This document shows, in pieces, positions 37,572 through 47,921 of a stretch of 64,000 nucleotides of DNA (its first letter is position 1; each line of letters opens with the position of its first letter). The stretch is from Antedon bifida. Lineage: Eukaryota; Echinodermata; Crinoidea; Comatulida; Antedonidae. The notes under the pieces are model-generated. The model made no database searches, was not told the origin of the DNA, and worked only from the letters and a program-made list of their open reading frames with translations. The position numbers were made by a program, and so were the translations under genes. Location: positions 1,614,501 to 1,678,500 of the forward strand of contig OY727094.1 of the NCBI GenBank assembly GCA_963402885.1, in the 5' to 3' direction.

Positions 37572-40144
37572 CCCTAAAGTTATTTTTCTTAAATCTGGTA
37601 TTCAACTTCAAATCTATGGATTTACCTATATTATTATCTTACAAAACACTACCTGATGCCAGTACAATGCAAATCCTAGCCACCTTCAAAACCAACCAAG
37701 TGGCAGACGATCTATACTGAACAGTTCAATGAACAAGAAATAAACCAACAAAACAACTTTAAGCAGCGACCTCTACCATTCGTAAACAAAAATGGGCGGC
37801 GCCTTTGGTGTGGAACTTAAGTAAATGACGTCATTATTTACTAATCTTACCATGTGACAATAACACAGCATAATGGTTACAAATAAAAAGTGATTAATAG
37901 TGATTTATCTAAGTACTCCACCGCATGTCTCATTTTAGTTATAACTTTTATACAAAACAAGTCGGAAATATAGGCACATTAATTAAATCAATGTGTACAA
38001 AAAAACAACAATTTGTGACCGGCTTCATATGTAAATATAACAGTTCATTTCTGAAATTTAAATTTGGTGAACGGATATTTTATATTTTTACCTAAAATTC
38101 AGGTCCATATAGGATTTCAGGCCTTACTATAGACCTAGTGAATTCATGTAAATTTGCGTTGTAGTTGTAAATAACAAAAATAATATTTTTTGCATGTCAT
38201 AACACATTAGTCATCATTCTTAATTAATAATGTTAATAAAGTGTATGTCGTCGTTCGAGAGTAACACGTGGTTGCATGACTGCTGTGGTCTTAGCCTAGT
38301 CATTCTACCGGACGTAACGTGTACACGGGCGCGTCCAACTAGTATGGGCGCGTGTGACTTTTTTTACGTCATAGGTGAAATTACGTCACAACTGCTTGAC
38401 ATTTAGATACTGTAATACTAAATGTGACTACATTAATCACGTGGTGCTATATCATTCTCAGACATTTATGAGTAGGTGAAGTAGAGATAAATGAAAATAT
38501 TGTTTTAATGGGGAATATTCACATTTAACACAATTAAGGTTTAAACAATTTTATCCTTATTTCTCGGTTTGAATTAAACAAAAAAAATTTAATTAAGCAA
38601 AAAATAAAATGTTAAATTGTATTTATGAATATTTACTGTTTTATTCCAAAATGTATTTTAAGTGGAGAGAGGCACTATATGTCAACAAATAATTCGTGGT
38701 CCTCTCTCCATGATGGTTGTCACACAATGCTTTGTATTTCTTTTCTTTTTTATTGTATGTATATTTTCATATGGACAGTTTGTCTGAAATAAAGTTGAAT
38801 TGAATTGAATTGCTGTATCTTATATTATTGATGGGCTCTTAAGTGTGTGAATAAATTAATATGTAGGCCCATACCCAGCCTGTACATTCACTTGTCCGAT
38901 GAGGGGGCTGTATATTAATACTGTAAGTAGCGCTAAATTATTTTAACGTTTTAATTTACCGATACCGATATGGCTATTACTTTGGAAATAGTACTATACA
39001 AAACAAACAGTTTTTTCCTTGTTTCTTTTATAGGCATATATGGTAAATTTTGTAAATCAATTGTGTTGCGAAGCGAGAGGTCGCAGGTTCGAATCCCGCC
39101 AGAGATATTTTTTGTTAAAATTGTTAACATTATTATAAAAACGTTTCTTCTTCGCTAGTTATAACCACCCTACGAGATATCAGTCCGCTAACCTGCACAT
39201 CGGAACGCATACAACTAAAAATACGGAACTTTCGCCGATGGTGAGATCATGTTCCGAATATGCACTGTTTCAATAATTTGAAAGATGGAATATTTTGTAT
39301 GGATCAGCAATAAAAAAAATATTTTGATTACATAAACCTCATAAGATTCTTCATGGTTTCTGTCAATTTAAACACGCACCTTTGGATAAAAATAGTCAAT
39401 AATAGTCAAATATGTATGTGTTGATTTTCCAATAATCAATAATCTGTTTCAAATATCGGTTTCATTGATTGGAAAAGAGGAAAGTTTAGAAACGGCCATA
39501 AATTATTATATAGTTATAATGAATGACAATTCAACAGCGAACATTATACTTAATCGATCATGAACTGATTCCGTGTAAACTCTCAAACAATAAACAAAAC
39601 TAAGCACGAAACTATCGAAACATAACTTAACAATCAAATAATTGTAAAACTGAAAGGTGAATTATTGTGTGTTTAATGTGCATAATCTTATAAGCAATCT
39701 GCTTTAATGAGGCTTTTTGACATCGAAAAATAGCTCTCTGTTCTAAAAATATTATTATATACTGGAGGTATAGCAGCAAGGAGAGATACCGGTACTGCAA
39801 CACTGGTTCTTACAGGAGAATCGGCATAGCTGAATACACAAAGGATACACGAATACACATATTTTTAATGGAGTTATAAGTGTTGCGGTGAGCACATTAT
39901 TCTAGCAAACTACTGTTTTTATGTGATAACTGTACATTCAAGGAAAAAGTGTAACATCATAAAAACAGGCCTATTTTTACAACATTCTGTACAACATGAA
40001 ATTGCGTCATCTTTTTCGCAAAACAATAAATATTCGTAGAGAAGATCGTTGAAGGCAAATAAAAAAAACTAGTGAACTTTTAGAAAACACTGAAGAAGAC
40101 AGTGAAATAAAAGAATGAAGTAACAGAAAGGAGAAAGTTTAGCG
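37572..40144. other. Divergent intergenic region, BCR-like gene to gene A
   Basis: Includes the presumed BCR-like promoter (37.6-37.85 kb). A GC-richer patch at about 38270-38390 carries a CACGTG E-box and two CRE-like TTACGTCA sites (38364 and 38381). A B-box-like tRNA fragment (ggttcgaatcccgcc) lies near 39087. No convincing exon was found. Confidence 0.5.
37825..37834. promoter_or_regulatory. CRE/ATF palindrome near BCR-like gene start
   Basis: The full palindrome ATGACGTCAT lies about 255 nt upstream of the minus-strand start codon. A short GC-rich patch (gggcggcgcc) at 37793-37802 is adjacent. This is compatible with a core promoter for the BCR-like gene. Confidence 0.4.
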
Positions 40145-41708
40145 ATGGATGCGACATGCACTGTAATCATAACGCTACTGTCACTAGCAGTCGCTGCTTT
40201 GTTCGTGATTGTCTGTTTTTTGTATAAAAAACTAGTTTATAGAAATAAGTAAGTTATTTGTTTATTTATTCAGGTATAGGCCTAAAACATTTACAAAAAG
40301 CAGACAAAAGTCTGAAAATATTGTATTACCAAGATTGAAACATTAAAAATGACGGATCAAGAGTAGACAAATTCACAGCAAAACTACACATAAAATTTAA
40401 ATATTTCAGAAAGGCATAAAAAAACATTAAAATGTAACATTATTGCAAGGTTATCATTTACATTCTCACTTCTTAGAATCAATAAGAACCATTTTGCCAA
40501 ATGTCTAAATATAGTTAAGCATCGAAAGTGGTATAGAATGGGTGTGGTCATTTTCGGTGTCAAAACTGTTGGATGGTTTGCTGTAGGGCTAAGCCTATGC
40601 ACTGCATTTATGAGTCGTTGTCTTTAATACTAAATTGTATATCGGACCTTTGACCTTTGATCAATTTCATATTTAAAATATCTTAATTATAGCATTAGCA
40701 CATTATAATGATATCATTCATTCTACGCAAGTATTTCTTGATCAATGCGGAATTACCATATCCACTAGAGGGCGGAACAACATGATAGTATGATAGCCCC
40801 ATCATGTATCATAATATAAAATACAAATCATATTTTGTTGTTTATAGCTTATATACCATTATTGAATATTTGGTTTGCCATATTTTCTTTCTAGATACAC
40901 TCTAAACACATCAAGTAGTTCAACGCCGATGAAAACACGTAAGACCACACTGTTATTAAATAAGCTCTTAATGTCCACACTTAAATAACACAAAGTTTGA
41001 TTAGACGTTGAACTGGCACTTTCACATATGTGAATAATAATGACATTTTCCTATGAATAATAAGTCCATGTTTCCAAATAATGAAGAGTTTTCAAAAAGC
41101 ACCCTGATCACACCTTTGGGTACTTCCCACTAGAACGCAACGCACAGACGTTAGCGCAACTTAAGCAAAATTTGACCAATCACAATGCGATAGATCATCA
41201 TTCAACGCGTCGTGATTGGTCAAATTACTTGCGTTGCGCTTACGTCCTAGTGGGAACCAAGCTTAATTTTTTTACATTTTATATGCATCCAACAGCGAAT
41301 AACTCGCCAATTAAAGGATGGATAAACTATTTTATAATTTATTGTGCTTTTAAACTAAGTTTCATTCATATATTTTGATTTTTTAAAGATGATAAAGACA
41401 AACCTCGAAGCAACGTAAAGAAACATCAACAACAATTACATTTGCAGCAAAAGAACACTTATCAACCAATTGCACCGCCACCGCCACCACCTCCACCCCC
41501 ACCACCACTGCCACCAGATGTAGGATACGAAGTCATGAAACCAAGCACCGCGGAATTTGAATACACGTATCCAGATGCCAGAGATTGGCTGCCAAATACG
41601 TATTGTAATGAAGAACAGCGGCATTCTACAGAGTTAAGTTACTACAACTTACATAAAGACAATGAATTGCCTAAACAAGAAGAGTTGCTCAGAGCAGATG
41701 TATATTAA
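40145..41708 (+). CDS. Gene A: small single-pass membrane protein with polyproline run and SH2-type tyrosine motifs
   Basis: Not recognised as a named family. Exons 40145-40248, 40895-40938 and 41389-41708 join to 468 nt (155 aa). An in-frame stop at 40121-40123 supports the ATG at 40145. The N-terminus is only about five residues (MDATC), followed by one hydrophobic span (about 7-27) and then Lys/Arg, so the rest should be cytoplasmic. The tail has a Gln/His-rich stretch (62-70), eleven consecutive prolines (79-89), and tyrosines at 96 (YEVM, a PI3K-type YxxM), 108 and 110 (EYTYPD), 121, 134 (YYN, a Grb2-type YxN), 135 and 155. A short ectodomain with one Cys plus a tyrosine-rich tail resembles LAT- or zeta-type transmembrane adaptors. 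That is analogy, not homology. It shares the EYxYPD motif with gene B just downstream, which suggests related function or origin. Confidence 0.72.
41116..41264. repeat. M2 foldback MITE, copy c
   Basis: Long inverted arms including the shared ttgaccaatcac core. In gene A intron 2. Confidence 0.82.
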
Positions 41709-43518
41709 AAACGAGGATGCTGACATGGGGCATGATGCAATTCAACCAGGGAATGGAGTATTAAGGATTTTGAAAATCAGCAGTACGATTTCAGGTTATA
41801 TACAACTTTAAACAAGTTAGGTATGTTAGTCGTCTAGGTTCTAGACTGTATTTCAACTTAATATTGGTAAAAATCTAAATACTTCGGCATACATGGCTTA
41901 CGTATAATACTTGAGCTCGTAGTTTCCCCAGACAAAAACGAAACGCCGATTAGTGGACGAACATAAAACAACAGTCTGGGAGTATGCATGTATGGAGTTA
42001 CAAACTTTGGTGGTGCAGTTTCTCATCATGCGCATTTGTAGTTAAGGTCTTGTAACATTAAACTCCCTCTCTTTACAAGAAAATCCATATTATTTAAATA
42101 ATTAGGCCTATATATTTCTCCATAAATTAATGGATATCCTTCAAATCATTCACTCGGCACTACTGTTTTTTGCAACTCATAATATAATTCTGGATTTAAA
42201 TCTGAATAAATAGAATTTTTGGTGCGATTCCAGTATATTGAAGCGTAGTGTGCTTGTGTAAATATAAGGAGTGTATTCTAATATTTTTAAAATCCATTAA
42301 CGTTGTCAAGAGTCACAACATTCTCACTACTCACATTTTAGCAGTACGATGATAGGCATATTAAATATATATATATAAAATGACATGGTCGTATATTTAA
42401 AAAAAAATTGTTTTCTTATATTTGGTGGATTTCAACTAAACATTCCGGATCAACAAACCACAGTTGTCACATAACTAAACAGTCAAATTAATTATAGTAA
42501 ATAGCGCATGTGCAAGTTGTTACGTGACGAGACGGAAAGCCAATCAGACAACCTATTTTGTGTTCATTGGCAATTCCGGATTCAAACAATGAATTATGTT
42601 GGGCCTTATCGTCTGTAGTTAAATGTGTTTAAGCTTCCTTCCTGGTAATATTATTATTAGTGAACTTACAAGAATTGGTTCAGAAATACCAATAAGGCAA
42701 ACTAAGTACAGTAGGCTAACTCAGGAATTGATAATAATTTTTATGATTTTCTTTGAAGTATTAATATTAAAATAGTTTATATGGTTGTATTCGGCCTTTC
42801 CTCCGTTCAACAAGCACATCGAGGTTATTTCAACTGATAAATATAATATGTGTAAACGTAAGTAAACATGTACAATTTGATATCCACCCACTAACGTAAC
42901 CTACTATTTTTATGATTGATTTATTGAATAAAAAGTAACTAAAGTTGAATGAAATTGAAGTACCGTACCGTACCTGTACAGTGCATTTATTCTATAATAT
43001 AGTAGAATTATGCATATGTCTATCAAAGGTTTTGAATATGGTACTACTACTAAAATAGGCCTACAAATTCATAAGATTTTGTGATTCCTAAAGCTTGGTT
43101 CTCACAAAAGACGCAACGCAAGGACGTAAGTTATTTCATTAATTTTTTATCAATCTCAAGCAATGGATGAAATATCGTTTGTCATTGTTTGCGTTGCGTC
43201 TACGTCCTTGCGCTAACCAATTAAATTGTATGCACCGTGCTTATACGTCGTCGGTTTCCCCCACATGACACACAGTGTCACACTTACACACTTACGGAAC
43301 TTTGCGTCGGTAGGCGCTTGGTCTACGTGCTTTTAATTTGCGTCATATTGGGAACCAAGCTTCACGATAGGCATGGTTATTACATTTCAGGCTTATAATT
43401 TACTTTATCAATTTATTAATAATAATAGATCACTATACGTTACTTTAATTACAATATAAATTTATATAAATTTATACATATATATATGTATAACTTTCAC
43501 TAATTTACATTACCCTAG
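41709..43518. other. Intergenic or upstream region between genes A and B
   Basis: Holds M2 copy d at 43091-43362. A missing signal-peptide exon of gene B is expected somewhere here, but no ATG-led segment with good splice signals and phase was found. Confidence 0.45.
43091..43362. repeat. M2 foldback MITE, copy d
   Basis: Outer ends AAGCTTGGTT and AACCAAGCTT enclose a second, inner palindrome, so this may be a composite of two copies. Confidence 0.75.
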
Positions 43519-43547
43519 AAAAACTGAACATTCAGTTTGTCTGGATA

Positions 43548-46144
43548 ATGAGCCTGTTGCTGAGCATAACAGAAATTTGGATGCATGATGACAATAAATT
43601 CTGTTGTGATGAAAATTCTGGACATCAGGAGAATTTTAATATGAGGAAATGCAAACGTGTATTAAACAGGTTCACGTGTGAAACATTTAAGAACGAAACT
43701 TCTAATTGTAAATTATATGATATAACTAGTGATGAACAACAACTAGCTATAGGCCTATGCTGTGATGTTGACAAACAGACAAATACGAAGAATTGCATAC
43801 ATTATGGAAGACTGGAAAATCAACCCATAACGTTACAATGTGATAGAATTAACGTAGGCAAATGGAACAAATCTTTTAGTATAAACAGTTGTAACGCTGA
43901 AGAAACAGAGCAGCAATCGTTAAACTGCAAACAACTGCAATCAGCTGCTAATAGTAATGAAGAAGATTGCGATACCCCCGTTTTAACACTAACAAATGGA
44001 ATCCCCCATCCTAATAATGTGATCATAGTTGAACTCAAATGTCCAGTGCAACATACAGGTAAACTTTGTGATTAAGCTAATAGAATAAAAATAATATAGA
44101 ATATGTTTCCCATTAGGAAATACGTTTATTTATAACAACAAAAATAAGATGTTTTATTTTTAAAATGTAGGCTTATTTTAAGTTAATGTAGCCCCAGTGG
44201 ATACAGTATTTAGAACATATGCATATTAAGTAGAAAGTTCAGAATTAGGTGGTTTTTCTTACAGATTTTCTCATCTTTAGCGTTTCAAAGTTAACAAATA
44301 GGCCTATTCAGTATAACATGTAATAATATTTATTACATTTATTTCATTTTGTCTTGGGGTACTGCCAACAATCCTCAAACACAGGCATATCTGGTAAACT
44401 TTCAAATTCAAGAATATATATGGATTTAATTATTGTGGCAGAATATGAAAGAATTCAGACTAATATCAGGGCCGGATTCAGGATTTCTGAAAGAGAAAGC
44501 GTACCAACATGTTTCCACACCTGAATATCAAACTAAGTTAATTAAAATTGCCCTTTAAGCAAACATGGCGAATTATATCGATATATTTACTTGTTTCGTT
44601 CATTAAAACTAATCTTCTTCATCAAGGTTCCGCAGAAGACGTACCACATGTTGAAGTTGTTATTCATAATGATATATTTTGCCGTACTACTACTACTGCT
44701 ACTATTAGTACTACTCGCATTACTACTCATGAAATAACTACCGGTAGTACTACTCCTTTTACGAGGCCTACTACTACTACTCCCATTATTACTACTGATG
44801 ATGGAGTACTTACAACAGAAAGAATATACATGCTACATCAAGATAGGCCAACCAAGTACAAACAATACATCATTCCAATTTGTATTTGTATTTTGATTGT
44901 CCTGAGCATAGTAGCGATATATTATGTGTACAACAGAAGACAAAGAAAAAGGTATGATTAATTGCATGTATAGTGCATTTGAAACAATAAAAGTTGATAT
45001 TTCTTGATAAAATTGTTAGCGTAGGCATATAATGACTTTTAATTTTCAGAGAAAATAACAAATGTTTTCATGAATACATTTTGAGACTCTTGCAACGTTC
45101 GAAAGTTTTGTGTGAGTGTTGTTGATAATGAACGATGATATGTTGGTGACAGTAATAAAGATGACGATGATCATGGCCATAACGATGTTGAAAACTAATT
45201 TTTTTTTAGAAACTTGGTAAAAGATGACACGATACCAAATAACGTTGAATTAAAAACAGGTAGGCTATACATAATTAAATTAGCATTTTCCTGGAATAAT
45301 TGTAACGTTGAGAAATCAATATTAAAATACTTACACCGTTTTTGGATCTCAGAAAACCTCTGTGTCTAACCATGTATTCATTTTGTTTAAAGTCACTGAT
45401 GACAACCATGTGACACAACATCAAACCCGACAACCATGCTTAAATCAGGACGACAGAGTCAGCCAGAACGAGGGTCAACAGGATCATGAATACACGAGAC
45501 TACAACGTCAACCAAAAAACGTCATCAGCAGCGGATACTCCAGTGCTATAGTTCACACGGCTGGTACAGCTTCTACGGCGTCCCGTGCTTCTGGTGAAGT
45601 TCGGTATCAGACACATGATGGTAGAGCGCAGTTTACTGACGAAGACGACCACGAATACGCGTATCCAGATGATCCGATACTTGCATCAGGTCCAATAACT
45701 CGTCACGGCGTATCAACAGATATTGAAGAGTCTTTTGCCGGAAACGACTATAATGTTCTTGAGAGCGGAGTCGCCAATATTGGCAATCCAACCAGGCAGA
45801 ATGCTCGTAAGAGTGGCACCGATATTTCGAGTAGAGCCAATCAGATTGTTGGATCGACTGATGATCACGAATACGCGTATCCAGATGACCCTCTTCTTAA
45901 GTCGGGTCAAAAACCTCGCCGCGTAGAGATACAAGAGAATGTTCTTGCAGAGGGTGGCTATCATGTCCTTGAGAGAGACGTTGGTCACGCTCCAACGTCT
46001 CGATTGGCCGTAGAGAATGTTCTTGCAGAGGGTGACTATCATGTTCTTGAGAAAAGCTCTGACCAAGATGACAATCCAGATGGTAATACACCACAAATGC
46101 CTCTATCATCAAACGATGTCTTTACTGGAGACGATGATTATTAA
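43548..46144 (+). CDS. Gene B: Cys-rich, Thr-stalk single-pass receptor-like protein with repeated tyrosine motifs
   Basis: Not recognised. Exons (43519 or 43548)-44058, 44627-44951, 45210-45259 and 45393-46144 join in phase to 545 aa from the ATG at 43548. The ectodomain has 13 Cys in the first exon and one more at 189, and N-glycosylation sequons. Residues 191-234 form a Thr-rich, mucin-like stalk. One membrane span lies at about 252-272, followed by RRQRKR. The cytoplasmic tail holds Y329 (YTRL), two HEYAYPDDP motifs (Y384/386 and Y456/458), Y415 (YNVL), and a duplicated block ending in Y485 and Y511 (YHVL). These fit SH2 docking or YxxPhi endocytic signals. Spacing and the -2 residues do not fit strict ITAM or ITIM consensus. 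The N-terminus is uncertain: the reading frame stays open back to a splice acceptor at 43518, and residues after Met548 make a weak signal peptide, so an upstream exon is likely missing. Confidence 0.7.
44191..44342 (+). repeat. SINE family B, degenerate copy
   Basis: Starts gccccagtgg and keeps the tctcatctttagcgtttcaaa body segment. In the first intron of gene B. Confidence 0.55.
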
Positions 46145-46279
46145 TATCCTCGAGGTTAACAAAGGTGGAAAGACGTCACCTGATGATCAACCAGATGCCG
46201 TTAATGGTGATGAAAAACCATTTTACTTTTAGTACAAAAATCTTAAATAGTACAAAAGGCATAAATTCTGCCAGGATTT

Positions 46280-46285
46280 AATAAA
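46280..46285 (+). promoter_or_regulatory. Likely poly(A) signal of gene B
   Basis: AATAAA 136 nt past the gene B stop codon, the first such hexamer downstream of the gene. Confidence 0.4.
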
Positions 46286-47499
46286 AAGTCTAAAATGTGT
46301 TTTGGGCATCAGATGAGCAATTTAATTGCAGTTTTTAAAATTAACGTATTGCACTTATATCATTTATGCTTGTGTTTAAAAAATAACATTATTGTTCTAA
46401 CTTCATATCTGTAAATAATTTAAAAAACTTCTTTTTGAAAATGAATAGAAACAATGCATCGTTTATAGAATATTTCATGTTTACTTGAAAGAAATGCAAC
46501 TAAACCGTAATACTACATAAACACATTTATTAGCTTTTGAAACTAAATTTGAATTAGTGATTATGTAATTACAAGGCGAGACTACTTAAAAAGTCTACTT
46601 AAATGTACCAATTTAAAGATATCATTCAATACTAAAGAATTAAATGATATTAAGGGAAAATACAAATTGTATAAATGGTTAACGAAAGTATGCATGTACA
46701 ATTCAAACTTGAACTATGGTCTTATTATCTTCATTTTCACACATGTATTTAATTTTAGCATTTATGTTAGACAACTCGCCTTTAAGATTGCTATAGGCCT
46801 ACAGTACCTTTAAATTTAAACAAAACTGAAACCACTGCCGTTGTAAACAGACTAATTAGCGCTGTTTGGTGGCAAGAAACCTAATTAGGAGAGTTTTGTA
46901 TGGTAATTCAGTCCTGTTAGGTAGGTTATACAAACCACGCCCCCCACCCCCCATTTAAAAACTAACACACAACATAGTCTCACTACATGGTTTTCAGTAA
47001 TTGTATATTTATTTCTTTATTTGTTGCAACGATATCAATTAACAAAGTTTACTCTTTAATATTTTATCACATTTACTACATTCAATAATGTTAGCATGAT
47101 TTAATATCATCAACACTAATAATAATTGTAAAATATTAATAATAAGGAATAATATGAAATATTATTAAATAATAAGAATAGCATGCTTGTGTATATAACG
47201 TTAATATATATTATTCCTCTTTATAAACTTTGACCTGTTATTGTTGTCCAATATGACATGACATATATTGTAATTAAGAATGAGTCAAAACATTATAAAA
47301 CTTGTATTAATTATTAACTTAATATTCAAATAGTTTTAACTATTAAAATTACATTTGGTGTTCAGTTTATCAATAGAGAATAATTATAAAATACAATGCA
47401 GTATTTAAAAAATTTGATACTAAGTGAGCTGCTTAAAATAAGGTGTGGTAGCACAAGGAAGCTATATATTATAATAATAGAAATACATGCTTAATTTTA

Positions 47500-47830
47500 A
47501 GAACAATAATATTGTTTTTCTTATGTTTAAAAGGAAGTTATCAATATCATAATTCCATATTTGGTGTTTATTTTTGTTTGTTATGGATTTATACTATTTG
47601 TTTAAGATACAGTACATGTATATGTTATAACACATACTGACACAACTTTAGTATTTTTAGAACAATAACATTGTATTACTTTAGCAGGAATGAAAAAGGA
47701 AGCTATTGATATAATAATTCCATATTTGGTGTTTAATTTTGTTTTTTATGGATTTATACTATCTGTTAACATACATTAATTACATTACATGTATATGTTA
47801 TTAAACATGCTGACACAACTTTAGTATTAC
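47500..47830. repeat. Tandem duplication, approximately 160-bp unit
   Basis: Two units share ataattccatatttggtgtt and ctgacacaactttagtat. Confidence 0.8.
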
Positions 47831-47921
47831 AATTATAAAAGCTTTGTTTAAGGAAATAAACATTAATTATATATGCAAGCTAAACTATATTTGAAGTTGA
47901 CGTTTATTTTTTTTAAAGTTT

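Larger units (their letters stand above)
46145..47921. other. Convergent intergenic region, gene B to AP-2 beta
   Basis: 3' UTR of gene B, then very AT-rich sequence with a two-unit tandem duplication at 47500-47830. No exon seen. Confidence 0.55.

Noticed and set aside
39060..39110. tRNA gene suggested by ggttcgaatcccgcc
   Set aside because: Only a B-box and half a T arm are present; no A-box or acceptor pairing upstream.
44548..44626. Separate start for gene B exon 2 (hydrophobic open extension upstream)
   Set aside because: There is no ATG at its start, and the extension is pyrimidine-rich intron leading into a good acceptor at 44626 whose phase matches the previous exon.
45713..46112. 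Minus-strand and second-frame open frames over the last gene B exon
   Set aside because: Explained by the repetitive composition of the gene B tail; the spliced plus-strand frame is strongly favoured.
40145..46144. Genes A and B as one transcript unit
   Set aside because: Gene A ends in a proper stop at 41706-41708 in its last exon, and no donor bypassing it joins the gene B phase.
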